Of a DNA stretch of 37,829 bases, positions 6,788 to 15,512 are shown piece after piece. The notes beneath the pieces were generated by a model. It was not told the origin of the DNA and made no database searches. It saw only the letters and a program-made list of their open reading frames with translations. The first letter of the stretch is position 1. Each line of letters starts with the position of its first letter. The translations under genes and the position numbers were made by a program. Where the stretch lies: IMG/VR virus record IMGVR_UViG_3300025508_000052, positions 1 to 37,829 of that record, one strand, 5' to 3'. This DNA is from a virus.

Positions 6788-7162
6788 ATGGCTGCACCGA
6801 ATATTGTAAATGTCGCAACGATCACAGGCAAATCCGCCACCGTTGCCCTTTCTTCAACTTCTCAGACCACGCTGGTCAGCAATGCTGCATCAAGCAACAA
6901 GGTCTTTAAAATCAACATGATCCAAGTGGCAAATGTGGATGGCACCAACGCATGTGACGTTACGGTTGACGTACATAGCGCGGCCTCTGGCGGGGGCACG
7001 GCTTATTCGTTGGTTAGCACGGCATCTGTTGCAGCGGATTCATCTCTTGTTGTTTTGGATAAAAACACTGCGCTTTATCTGGAAGAAAACACTTCAATAA
7101 GTGCAACGGCTGGCACAGCGAATGACTTGGAAGTTATTGTGAGCTACGAAGAAATCTCATAA
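6788..7162 (+). CDS. Small beta-rich tail protein (hypothetical)
   Basis: A 124-residue protein of small and beta-forming residues (Ala, Ser, Thr, Val) with regular alternation, ending in LEVIVSYEEIS. It has an AAAGGAG site at good spacing. Composition and location between the fibre and the blade-repeat genes suggest a virion surface or fibre-joint protein. I recognise the type from uncultured marine podoviruses but no role is established. Confidence 0.5.
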   Translation: MAAPNIVNVATITGKSATVALSSTSQTTLVSNAASSNKVFKINMIQVANVDGTNACDVTVDVHSAASGGGTAYSLVSTASVAADSSLVVLDKNTALYLEENTSISATAGTANDLEVIVSYEEIS

Positions 7163-7173
7163 GGAGAACGGTC

Positions 7174-8634
7174 GTGGTAAGATCTATTGGCAATGTCCAA
7201 CAAGATGCTCAAGTTAGAGCGGTAGCCTCTGGTGCATTGGCTAATGGCGATACTGTTATTGTGAATGCAGATGGCACGGTGAGTGTTGTTGCGGAGGTAG
7301 GCGTTTCAGAAGCAGTGGGAACTCCCACCGCTTTTGGCTCTGGCTCTGGTTTTTTCAATGCTTTAGCTTTTGATACCAACAGTAATAGAATGGTTATAGC
7401 ATATAGAGACAATAATAACAGTAACTATGGAACCGCTGTTGTAGCCACGGTCAATTCTAACAATACTTTAACCCTAGGTACTCCTGTTGTTTTTATAAGC
7501 TCACATACACAAGATGTTGGATTGGTTTTTGATAGTAGTAACAACAAAATAGTAATATGCTTTAAAGATTCTGGTAGTTCATCCTACGGAAAAGCTGTTG
7601 TTGGAACAGTTGATCCATCAGATAATTCAATAAGTTTTGGATCAGTAGTAACATACAGTACCGTGACTTCCACAAGCGAACATAAACCTGTTTTTGACAG
7701 CAGCAATAATAAAATAGTTATTACCTTTTTTGAATCTTCTCCTGCAAACGGTAAATGCATTGTTGGAACAGTATCTGGAACCAGTATTAGTTTTGGGTCT
7801 AGTGTTTCTTTTAACTCAGGGACTACTGCGTTTTTAGATGCCGCATACGACAGCAGCAATAATAAAGTTATTGTTGTCTATACAGATAGTGCTGCAACAG
7901 GAAACCCACTTAATGCTAGAGTAGCAACAGTATCTGGAACCAGCATTAGTTTTGGGACTGAGGTGACGGTGCTTTCTACTGAAACTCAATATAACTCCGC
8001 AGTTTTTGACGAAAATAGCGGAAAAGTTGTTGTGAGTTATATGGACGAAAATAACTCTAGATACGGCACATCAAAGGTTGGAACTGTATCTGGAACCAGC
8101 ATTAGTTTCGGGTCAGCAGTCGTTTGGGAGCAAGGAGAGTCCCAGTATATTTCTGGTGTGTATGATTCTGTTGCGAAACAAGTTGTTCTTTTTTATAATG
8201 ATGGTGATGACGGTAGCAAGGGCAAGATAGTAAGTGGGACAGTAAGTGGTACAAGTATCAGCTATAGTTCTGCAACTCAATTTGAACCAGATAACGCACA
8301 ATCTTTAGGAGTAGGTTACGCTTCTTCTGGCAAAAGTGTTGTTTTTTATCACGATAATGGGACTACTTCTAGGGCGTATGTTGTTTATCAAAACGGCTAC
8401 ACCTCCACCAACCTCACCTCAGAGAACTTCATAGGCTTTGCTGATGGCGCATATGCAGACACGCAAAGCGCAGCGATTAACTCAACCTGCTCCGTGGATC
8501 GCAGCCAAACAAGTTTAACTGCTGGTCAGAAGTATTATGTACAAACGGACGGTTCGCTTGGCCTAACCGCGGCTGATCCATCAGTAGAAGCGGGTACAGC
8601 GATATCAGCTACAGAAATCTTAGTGAAAGGATAG
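7174..8634 (+). CDS. Blade-repeat tail fibre protein A (7 blades)
   Basis: A 486-residue protein starting at GTG 7174 with AAGGAG upstream. Residues 15-38 (AVASGALANGDTVIVNADGT) form a fibre N-terminal module. Residues 46-65 resemble the tail end of a blade. Seven blades of about 50 residues follow from F66, consensus (F/Y)DSxxNKVVIxYxD...GxxxVGTVSGTSISFGSxVxF. The C-terminal 75 residues (LTSENFIG... LTAGQKYYVQTDG... SVEAGTAISATEILVKG) are a conserved fibre tip or attachment cap. The geometry suggests one seven-bladed beta-propeller closed by the N-terminal strand, displayed for glycan or receptor binding. Propeller folding is inferred from the blade count, not shown. Confidence 0.7.
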   Translation: MVRSIGNVQQDAQVRAVASGALANGDTVIVNADGTVSVVAEVGVSEAVGTPTAFGSGSGFFNALAFDTNSNRMVIAYRDNNNSNYGTAVVATVNSNNTLTLGTPVVFISSHTQDVGLVFDSSNNKIVICFKDSGSSSYGKAVVGTVDPSDNSISFGSVVTYSTVTSTSEHKPVFDSSNNKIVITFFESSPANGKCIVGTVSGTSISFGSSVSFNSGTTAFLDAAYDSSNNKVIVVYTDSAATGNPLNARVATVSGTSISFGTEVTVLSTETQYNSAVFDENSGKVVVSYMDENNSRYGTSKVGTVSGTSISFGSAVVWEQGESQYISGVYDSVAKQVVLFYNDGDDGSKGKIVSGTVSGTSISYSSATQFEPDNAQSLGVGYASSGKSVVFYHDNGTTSRAYVVYQNGYTSTNLTSENFIGFADGAYADTQSAAINSTCSVDRSQTSLTAGQKYYVQTDGSLGLTAADPSVEAGTAISATEILVKG

Positions 8635-8637
8635 AAG

Positions 8638-8901
8638 ATGAAGACCATTGTGGAAACGGCAACTAAGTTAAGCAAGTATCTGCTTGCTGATGATGTGGAA
8701 ATCACAGCCACTGCTGACAACATCACTGTAGGTGATCCTGCACAGTTCATTATTGGTGATCTGAACAGCGGTAATGCTACCATCACAGAGAACGTGACCA
8801 ACGCACCAAGCGATTGGACGGGCAACAAGTATAAACTGGATGGCACAACGTGGTCAGCTAATCCTGATTGGGTAGACCCAGAGGCAGAAGACGGGGAATA
8901 A
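8638..8901 (+). CDS. Small fibre-associated protein (hypothetical)
   Basis: An 87-residue acidic protein: N-terminal MKTIVETATKLSKYLLADD, a central FIIGDLNSGNATITENV and a C-terminal DWTGNKYKLDGTTWSANPDW. Similar small proteins stand beside tail fibre genes in several marine phages. It is wedged between two blade-repeat genes with 3-base and 2-base gaps, so it is co-translated with them. It may be a minor fibre subunit or an assembly factor; the sequence shows no chaperone signature. Confidence 0.5.
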   Translation: MKTIVETATKLSKYLLADDVEITATADNITVGDPAQFIIGDLNSGNATITENVTNAPSDWTGNKYKLDGTTWSANPDWVDPEAEDGE

Positions 8902-8903
8902 GC

Positions 8904-10352
8904 ATGAAAATCATTGGTAATAATCCTGATAAGACAAGACAGACGCAGGTTGTTGCCAGTGGTGCGCTGACCAATGGTGCGGCAGTTGTGGTAAATGCTG
9001 ACGGGACGGTGAGTGTTGCTGCGGAGACAAATATTAGCCAAGCTATTGGAACACCTGTTGCAACTTCAAGCTCAAGCACGAACTGGTTTGCTTCTGCATT
9101 TGACCCTGTTGCTAACAAAGTCGTTTTGGTGTTTCAGCAAAGTAATCATCTCAAGGCTGTAGTCGGAACAATTAGCGGCACCTCTATAAGTTTTGGCACT
9201 ATCGTAAATGCTGATTCCAATTCACAGCCAACTTATGTATCGGCTGCATTTGACAGCAATGCGAATAAAGTTGTTATTGCTTATAGAGATGTGGCTAATT
9301 CTAATAGGGGTCAGGCAGTAGTAGGAACTGTTTCGGGCACTTCAATTAGCTTTGGAACTCCCGTTGTTTTTGACATAAATGGGCCTACGGAATTCACCTC
9401 TACTACATTTGATAGTGCTTCTAATAAAATTTTTATAGCGTTCAGAGGTGATGGCGGTACGCAAGGGTATGGAATAGTAGGAACTGTTTCTGGCACTTCA
9501 ATTAGCTTTGGTAGCTCTACCCGTTTTGAAACTGGAGTAACAGCCGATATTTCATGCTGCTTTGACAGCAGTAATAATAAGGTTGTAGTCGCCTATAGGG
9601 ATCAAGGTAATTCTTTTTACGGAACGGCAGTAGTTGGAACAATATCTGGAACTTCTGTGAGTTTTGGAACCCCAGTTGTATTCTATAGCGGAACCAATAG
9701 TTATAACGCTATTACCTTTGACTCAAGCTCAAATAAAGTAGTTATAGCTTGGCAAGCTGTTAGTAATTCTAATTACGGCACGGCTATTGTTGGAACGGTA
9801 AGCGGAACTTCTATTAGTTTTGGAAGTTCGGCCACTTTTGAAAGCGCTAAAGTTCAGTATGTTGCTTCTACATTTGACAGCAATGCCAATAAAGTTGTCA
9901 TATCTTATAGAGATGATGGCAATTCTAACTATGGCACACTTGTAGTTGGAACCGTAAGTGGCACATCAATTAGCTTTGGAACTGCTGTAGTTTTTGAAAC
10001 TGCTACTACAAATAGTAGAACATCTGTGTTTGATAGTGTTTCAAATAAAGTTTTTGTAGGGTATCAAGACGATGGAAATTCTCAAGCCGCTACAGGTGTT
10101 GTATTCCAAAATGCCTCTACAGACACCAACCTTACCAGCGAGAACTACATCGGCACAGCCGCCAGTGGCGTACCTGATGGCAAGGCTGCTAGGATCAACA
10201 TCAAGGGCGATGTAGACGATAACCAATCTAGCTTAACAGCAGGTCAGAGCTACTACGTTCAAACAGATGGCACACTAGGTACGACACCCGCAGATCCCAG
10301 TGTATTCGCGGGTACGGCTGTATCTGCAACGAAACTTATCGTGAAAGGCTAA
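8904..10352 (+). CDS. Blade-repeat tail fibre protein B (7 blades)
   Basis: ATG 8904 (MKIIGNNPDKTRQTQ) is preferred to an upstream in-frame TTG that would overlap the previous gene; it follows that gene's stop by two bases, with GGGGA upstream. The 482-residue product has the same order as protein A: N-terminal VASGALTNGAAVVVNADGTV, a closing-strand-like segment (46-65), seven blades from F66, and the C-terminal cap (LTSENYIG... LTAGQSYYVQTDG... LIVKG). Blade cores are AT-richer than the cap (line 9841-9900 has 22 G/C of 60; line 10141-10200 has 34 of 60). It is likely a receptor-binding fibre with one seven-bladed propeller. Confidence 0.7.
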   Translation: MKIIGNNPDKTRQTQVVASGALTNGAAVVVNADGTVSVAAETNISQAIGTPVATSSSSTNWFASAFDPVANKVVLVFQQSNHLKAVVGTISGTSISFGTIVNADSNSQPTYVSAAFDSNANKVVIAYRDVANSNRGQAVVGTVSGTSISFGTPVVFDINGPTEFTSTTFDSASNKIFIAFRGDGGTQGYGIVGTVSGTSISFGSSTRFETGVTADISCCFDSSNNKVVVAYRDQGNSFYGTAVVGTISGTSVSFGTPVVFYSGTNSYNAITFDSSSNKVVIAWQAVSNSNYGTAIVGTVSGTSISFGSSATFESAKVQYVASTFDSNANKVVISYRDDGNSNYGTLVVGTVSGTSISFGTAVVFETATTNSRTSVFDSVSNKVFVGYQDDGNSQAATGVVFQNASTDTNLTSENYIGTAASGVPDGKAARINIKGDVDDNQSSLTAGQSYYVQTDGTLGTTPADPSVFAGTAVSATKLIVKG

Positions 10353-10355
10353 CAC

Positions 10356-12950
10356 ATGCTCAAGGTTATTGGTGGCGCACAAGAGGGTGAGTTTAAGGCA
10401 GTAGCAAGTGGTACGTTACCTAATGGTAAGCCTGTTGTTGTTAATGCAGATGGTACTGTTAGTGTTGCAGAAGAAACTACACAAGCAGTAGGAACAGTAG
10501 CTACTTCATCAACCCCGCCTAATACAACTTGGGTAGTTTTTGATAGCAACTCCGATAAATTAGTAATTATTTTTGGTGATACGAGTAATAGCGATTATTT
10601 AACCACGATAGTTGGTACTATTAGCGGCACATCCATTACCTTTGGAACTCCTGTTGTAATATCTGAAGGTATATCTCCTTCCGCAGATGGTTACATACTA
10701 GCCGCCACTTTTAATTCTAGTGCAAACAAAATAGTACTTGTGTATGACCCGCAATCTGGAAATGCTGTAGCAAGGGTTGGGACTGTAAGTGGTACATCTA
10801 TTTCTTACGGGTCTACTAGAGACTTGGGGGGAAATTACAATTACTTTGGAATATGTTTTGATAGCAGCAATAATAAAGTAGTAATTGGCTACATAGACAC
10901 CAACGGGAAAGGTACCGCTGTAGTAGGAACAGTCAGTGGAACAAGTATATCTCTAGGTTCGCCTACTCAATTTAATTCATCAACAGGCACAGCGAATATT
11001 TTTTGTGTTTTTGATAGCACAAATAATAAAGTTGTAATTGCATATAGGGATGCATCCAGCTTTTCGGGAGATGGTCCGGGTTCGGCTATTGTCGGAACAG
11101 TTAGCGGTACTTCTATAAGTTTTGGTAGCGAGGTGCAGTTTTCAAGTAACAATGTTCACTATGTTGGAGCTTCTTTTGATGAAGAAAGTTCTAAAGTAGT
11201 GATTGTTTTCTGCGACTTAACGGCTAGTGGCAACACAAACGAGGGTCCACCGAAAGCTATTGTGGGTACAGTAAGTGGAACAAGTATAAGTTTTGGCTCC
11301 TTGGTTACAATAGACAGCGCAAATTCAAGAAATTCCTTTGTTACTTATGACCCCGTTGCAAAAAAACATTTAATTACTTGGCGAGATAGAACTAACGATT
11401 ACGGCTACTATGTAGAAGGCACCGTCAGCGGAACAAGCATTGCATTTGCGACAAAAGCCACATTTAGCGAGACAAATACACAATCTATAACAAGCGGCTC
11501 TGACCCAAACTCTGGTATAAATGTTATTGCTTATCGGGATGGTACAAACACTAATCTTTCTGCTAGAGTTTATCGTTTTCAAACAGCCAACCTCACCTCA
11601 GAGAACTACATCGGTATGTCTGGTGGGGCGATTGATACCGAAGTCATAAGTCAGGCATTAGGTTCAGCCGTTGTGTTTGAAAGTGCAGCCGTTGGTTCCA
11701 ACGTGGCATCTACTTTTGACAGTAATTCAAATAAGGTGGTTATAGTTTACCAAGACACGGCTAACTCTTTCTACGGCACTGCTATTGTCGGTACTGTCAG
11801 TGGGACCTCTATATCTTTTGGAAGCCCTGTTGTGTTTTCGTCAGCGAATAGGACGCAAGAGATACAAATTACTTTTGACTCCAATAGTAATAAAGTCGTA
11901 GTTGCGTATGACGATAAAGCTGACGGGCAAAAGGGTAAAGCCATAGTCGGAACTGTATCTGGAACGTCAATTAGTTTTGGAAGCGCCGTGGTTTTCAATA
12001 ATGGGTCTACCGATACGGGTACACCTAACGCAATTACATTTGACTCTAACAGCAATAAGGTCGTAATTGCCTTCCAAGATAAGGCTGATACCAACAAAGG
12101 CAAAGCTATCGTCGGGACGGTTAGCGGAACCTCTATTAGTTTTGGAAGTGAAGCAACCTTTTTAAATGCTGATTATGCCACCCATGTATCGGCAACTTTT
12201 GACTCCAACAGTAACAAGGTTGTTATTGTTTATAAGGACGGCTCTAACTCCACACACGGTTATGCCGTAGTTGGAACTGTTAGCAGTACCTCAATCAGTT
12301 TTGGTACGCCTGTGGTCTTTGAGTCAGCCGCAACAAATAACCCCAACGTAGCTTTTGATACAGTTAATAATAAGATAGTAATTGCATATGCTGACGGAAC
12401 CGTAGGAACAGCGATTGTTGGAACTGTATCTGGAACGGCAATTAGTTTTGGAAGTCCTGTAATTTTTAATAGCACTGAAACCACAAGCCCTAGAGTACGT
12501 TTTGACGCAACCGCAAGTAAAATAGTAATTGCTTACGGAGAGGGCAGTTCTAACGTAGGAACATTTAAAACGGGAACTGTTAGCGGAACATCCATTAGCT
12601 TTGGCTCTGCTACCGTATTTGAAAGTGGTGCTACCAATGGACAAAACGGGTTAGTTTACGACAGTAATGCTGGAAAAATGGTGCTTTCCTATTATTCTGG
12701 TAGCAACTCAGGCTATGGGACTTCTAAGGTGCTTCAAACTGGATACACCAACATTACTAGAGGCGAAGTAGCCGACGGTGACAATGCAACCGTGGACATC
12801 GTAGGCACTGTCTCAAGCAACCAACTGAGCCTCACAGCAGGGCAGCAATACTTTGTGCAGACAGATGGAACGATAGGCACTACAGCAGATAGCCCAAGTG
12901 TGTTGGCGGGAACCGCAATATCTGCTACAGAGTTATTAGTGAAAACATAA
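10356..12950 (+). CDS. Double blade-repeat tail fibre protein C (7+7 blades)
   Basis: An 864-residue protein. After the common N-terminal module come seven blades from F62, then a shortened piece of the C-terminal cap (NLTSENYIGMSGGAID, from residue 412), then immediately a strand like the closing strand (ALGSAVVFESAAV) and seven more blades from F454, ending in a complete cap (LSLTAGQQYFVQTDG... ATELLVKT). This is what an in-frame fusion of two single-propeller genes would give after loss of most of the first cap and the second N-terminal module. Blades 1-4 of the second half are near-identical in protein but use different codons. Probably a two-propeller receptor-binding fibre. Confidence 0.7.
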   Translation: MLKVIGGAQEGEFKAVASGTLPNGKPVVVNADGTVSVAEETTQAVGTVATSSTPPNTTWVVFDSNSDKLVIIFGDTSNSDYLTTIVGTISGTSITFGTPVVISEGISPSADGYILAATFNSSANKIVLVYDPQSGNAVARVGTVSGTSISYGSTRDLGGNYNYFGICFDSSNNKVVIGYIDTNGKGTAVVGTVSGTSISLGSPTQFNSSTGTANIFCVFDSTNNKVVIAYRDASSFSGDGPGSAIVGTVSGTSISFGSEVQFSSNNVHYVGASFDEESSKVVIVFCDLTASGNTNEGPPKAIVGTVSGTSISFGSLVTIDSANSRNSFVTYDPVAKKHLITWRDRTNDYGYYVEGTVSGTSIAFATKATFSETNTQSITSGSDPNSGINVIAYRDGTNTNLSARVYRFQTANLTSENYIGMSGGAIDTEVISQALGSAVVFESAAVGSNVASTFDSNSNKVVIVYQDTANSFYGTAIVGTVSGTSISFGSPVVFSSANRTQEIQITFDSNSNKVVVAYDDKADGQKGKAIVGTVSGTSISFGSAVVFNNGSTDTGTPNAITFDSNSNKVVIAFQDKADTNKGKAIVGTVSGTSISFGSEATFLNADYATHVSATFDSNSNKVVIVYKDGSNSTHGYAVVGTVSSTSISFGTPVVFESAATNNPNVAFDTVNNKIVIAYADGTVGTAIVGTVSGTAISFGSPVIFNSTETTSPRVRFDATASKIVIAYGEGSSNVGTFKTGTVSGTSISFGSATVFESGATNGQNGLVYDSNAGKMVLSYYSGSNSGYGTSKVLQTGYTNITRGEVADGDNATVDIVGTVSSNQLSLTAGQQYFVQTDGTIGTTADSPSVLAGTAISATELLVKT

Positions 12951-12963
12951 GTTCAATTGAACT
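12950..12963. promoter_or_regulatory. 14-bp perfect palindrome between fibre and tail genes
   Basis: AGTTCAATTGAACT spans the stop of the blade gene and the short gap before the tail gene at 12979. It is an exact palindrome. Its role is unknown: possible protein-binding site or weak hairpin. No clear promoter boxes lie next to it. Confidence 0.4.
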
Positions 12964-12978
12964 AATTGAGGAACTGAC

Positions 12979-14916
12979 ATGCCCCTCCAAAAATTACAGT
13001 TCCAACCGGGAATCAACAAAGAAACAACGTCCTATACAAATGAGGGCGGTTGGTTTGATTGCGACAAGGTAAGATTTAGGCAGGGGTTCCCAGAAAAAAT
13101 TGGCGGTTGGGCTAAGTTAGGGCAGAAAAGTTTCCTTGGAACGTGCCGTGCGATGCATCCTTGGCGTACATTAGGTGGGGATCTATATCTTGGTTTGGGT
13201 ACAAGCTCAAAGTATTACATAGAGAGCGGGCAAGGGTATTATGATATCACGCCCCTTGATGTAACCACGGCTGCGGGGGATGTTACGTTTAGCGCAACTA
13301 ATGGATCATCTACGATTACTGTTGCGGATGCTTCTCATGGCAGGGTTGCGGGTGATTTTGTTACTTATAGCGGTGCAGCCACGTTAGGTGGCAACATAAC
13401 TGCTAATGTTCTTAACCAAGAGTATCAGATTGAAGGGATAAGCGATTCCAATTCCTACACGATTATAGCTCGTGAGGTGAACAGTGTTTCCCAAATAACC
13501 GTAGATGGGCAGTACACGCCTACGCCCGTGACAGCTAATGCTTCTGACACAGGTAACGGGGGGTCTTCAGTTGTTGGGGCGTACCAAGTAAGTGTTGGCT
13601 TGAATACATCACTGTTTGGCACAGGTTGGGGCGCAGGAACATGGGGCCGCAATACGTGGGGAAGTGCTGCGTCACTGACGCTGACAGATGTTTTACGCAT
13701 ATGGGGCCATGACAACTTTGGCGAAGACCTTGTTTTAAATGTTCAAGATGAGGGTGTATTTTACTGGGATGCATCTGCGGTAAGTGCCTTAGATACCCGT
13801 GCTGTAAAGTTATCCACCTTAGCTGGGGCAAAATCCTGCCCGACAAAAGCAACTAAAGTCATCGTGTCAGACCGTGACAGGCATGTAATTGCGTTTGGTG
13901 CTGATGGCTTGGGTGGCGCGAATGATGCAGAAGGCAACGGCGTTCAAGACCCATTGCTTATACGTTTTAGTGACCAAGAGAACGCAGCGGATTGGTTCCC
14001 AACTCCAGAGAACACTGCGGGTGATTTGACCATAGGCTCTGGTTCACAGATCGTTACAGCGGTTGAGACGCGGCAACAAGTCATAGTGTTCACAGATATT
14101 TCACTATATTCCATGCAGTTCATAGGCCCCCCGTTTACCTTTGGAATCAACATGATCTCAGAGAACATCACGATACGTGGCCCGTTGTCTGCTGTCGCCG
14201 TTGACGATCAAGTTTATTGGATGGGTAAGAATGAGTTCTATGTTTACAACGGTTCAGTGCAACGGCTTCCTTGTTCTGTACGAGACTACGTGTTCTCAGA
14301 CTTCAATGAGCTTCAGGGCGACAAGTGCTTTGCTTCCGTAAATAGTGCCTTTGGTGAGATATGGTGGTTCTATCCATCTAGCAGTAGCGACAACATCGAC
14401 AGATATGTTGTTTATAACTACCAACAAAGCATATGGTACATTGGCACTTTAGCGCGTTCATTCTGGATTGATCGCGGCGTGTTCAACTTGCCAATAGCAG
14501 CGGGGCTTGACGGTTACTTGTACAACCATGAGACGGGTTTTGATGATGGCAGCAACAATCCTGCCAGCGGCATTTCTGCGTACATTGAGTCTAGTCAGTT
14601 TGACATTGGGGAAGGTGAGCAGTTTTCTTTTGTCCGTAGGCTTATACCAGACCTCACGTTCCGCGACTCAACATCTACAGATGCGGCGGTGAATTTTACA
14701 TTGAAAGCTAGAAACTTTCCCGGCGGTGCATACCTGCAAGAAAACACGAAGAGCGTAGAAAAGACTGCGACAGTACCTGTTGAGCAGTTTACGCAAGATG
14801 CACATGTACGTTTGAGAGGTCGCTCTGTAGCAATAAAGGTGGATAGTTCTGAGAGGGGAACGGCTTGGCGGTTAGGATCTCCAAGAATCGAAGTACGAAC
14901 AGATGGTAAGCGGTAA
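12979..14916 (+). CDS. Large tail protein (nozzle / tail tubular B-like)
   Basis: A 645-residue protein starting MPLQKLQFQPGINKETTSYTNEGGWFDCDKVRFRQGFPEKIGGW (read in two parts). This start is characteristic of a large podovirus tail protein family in marine phages, often annotated as a stabilisation or tail tubular protein and probably equivalent to the tail nozzle (T7 gp12, P22 gp10). The rest is beta-rich with many WG turns, including GWGAGTWGRNTWG near residues 216-228, and the segment SLYSMQFIGPPFTFGINMIS. GAGGAA lies seven bases upstream. It couples to the next gene by TAATG. Confidence 0.62.
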   Translation: MPLQKLQFQPGINKETTSYTNEGGWFDCDKVRFRQGFPEKIGGWAKLGQKSFLGTCRAMHPWRTLGGDLYLGLGTSSKYYIESGQGYYDITPLDVTTAAGDVTFSATNGSSTITVADASHGRVAGDFVTYSGAATLGGNITANVLNQEYQIEGISDSNSYTIIAREVNSVSQITVDGQYTPTPVTANASDTGNGGSSVVGAYQVSVGLNTSLFGTGWGAGTWGRNTWGSAASLTLTDVLRIWGHDNFGEDLVLNVQDEGVFYWDASAVSALDTRAVKLSTLAGAKSCPTKATKVIVSDRDRHVIAFGADGLGGANDAEGNGVQDPLLIRFSDQENAADWFPTPENTAGDLTIGSGSQIVTAVETRQQVIVFTDISLYSMQFIGPPFTFGINMISENITIRGPLSAVAVDDQVYWMGKNEFYVYNGSVQRLPCSVRDYVFSDFNELQGDKCFASVNSAFGEIWWFYPSSSSDNIDRYVVYNYQQSIWYIGTLARSFWIDRGVFNLPIAAGLDGYLYNHETGFDDGSNNPASGISAYIESSQFDIGEGEQFSFVRRLIPDLTFRDSTSTDAAVNFTLKARNFPGGAYLQENTKSVEKTATVPVEQFTQDAHVRLRGRSVAIKVDSSERGTAWRLGSPRIEVRTDGKR

Positions 14917-15212
14917 TGTCTCGAAACTTATCCATACCGTACTTTCCCAATGCTCCCGAAACATATAGTCAACAATATCTGGCAGAGGTTGTTCGCTCGT
15001 TTTCTATTTACGTGCAGCAAATACAGAATCCCGGTGAAGGTAGAAATACGTTTAGCGTTTTTACAAACTTACAGACAGACGATTCTGGTTTGGAGCTTGG
15101 GGCTATCTTTAATCACGAGGGATATGTTAAGGTTGCAGAAATAAATACGCCTCATCTGCGTGGATCAGAGGGGACTGGCGCTGTTGGCTCCGTAACGGTT
15201 ACAACAACATAG
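14916..15212 (+). CDS. Small structural protein ending in VGSVTVTTT (hypothetical)
   Basis: A 98-residue protein. The helical N-terminal half (PETYSQQYLAEVVRSFSIYV) is followed by a beta part and a C-terminal GTGAVGSVTVTTT that nearly repeats the end of the protein of 3819-4124 and the repeat core of 5528-6049. It overlaps the large tail gene at TAATG. I know similar short genes in marine podoviruses without function. It may contact the tail through the shared terminal beta element. Confidence 0.5.
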   Translation: MSRNLSIPYFPNAPETYSQQYLAEVVRSFSIYVQQIQNPGEGRNTFSVFTNLQTDDSGLELGAIFNHEGYVKVAEINTPHLRGSEGTGAVGSVTVTTT

Positions 15213-15219
15213 GTGAAAA

Positions 15220-15453
15220 ATGTCTGACGAAACGATTATTATAATGGATGACGGGGGTCGGTTTCGGCCTTCATCCTCTGTAGACAAGTTGCAGTGCCAT
15301 CATTGCGATAATTTGGTGGATACACCGGAAGAGGTTGCTTCTTATCCAGAGGGAACTTGTCCGGACTGTGGTAAAAGTTGGACGGCGGAGACAAAAAGAC
15401 ACACCTCTGTGACGGTAACAATGCCGGAAGCGGCGGGTGGCTCTACATTGTGA
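15220..15453 (+). CDS. Small zinc-ribbon protein
   Basis: A 77-residue protein with two CxxC knuckles, C26-H-H-C29 and C47-P-D-C50, separated by 17 residues: a compact four-cysteine zinc ribbon. The N-terminus is acidic (IIIMDDGGRF) and the C-terminus Thr/Val-rich. Zinc ribbons bind nucleic acid or protein; its place between tail and ejection-protein genes does not say which. AGGTG precedes the start. Confidence 0.6.
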   Translation: MSDETIIIMDDGGRFRPSSSVDKLQCHHCDNLVDTPEEVASYPEGTCPDCGKSWTAETKRHTSVTVTMPEAAGGSTL

Positions 15454-15512
15454 TTATGGTGGAAACCATGCTATAAGTTTGATAACATGCGGGTAAGACA
15501 TAGGTTTAAAAC

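Larger units (their letters stand above)
7300..12760 (+). repeat. Blade-repeat array across three fibre genes (28 units)
   Basis: About 28 repeats of roughly 150 bp encode blades of about 50 residues, interrupted by gene ends and by the small gene 8638-8901. By direct count the blades number 7 in gene A, 7 in gene B and 7 + 7 in gene C. The most constant stretch encodes VGTVSGTSISFG. Within one gene, neighbouring copies often share the same codons; between genes and in the second half of gene C synonymous codons differ, including both serine codon families. Confidence 0.9.

Noticed and set aside
8868-8903. TTG start giving a 494-residue version of fibre protein B
   Set aside because: It would overlap the preceding gene, and the added residues do not match proteins A or C, which begin like the ATG 8904 version.
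7209-12644. Long antisense open frames across the blade repeats
   Set aside because: They repeat with the blades and read as complements of the same codons (VPxTVPTxA). No ribosome sites or gene-like order.
7300-12760. Diversity-generating retroelement acting on the fibre repeats
   Set aside because: No reverse transcriptase gene and no template/variable repeat pair with adenine-directed changes in the window.
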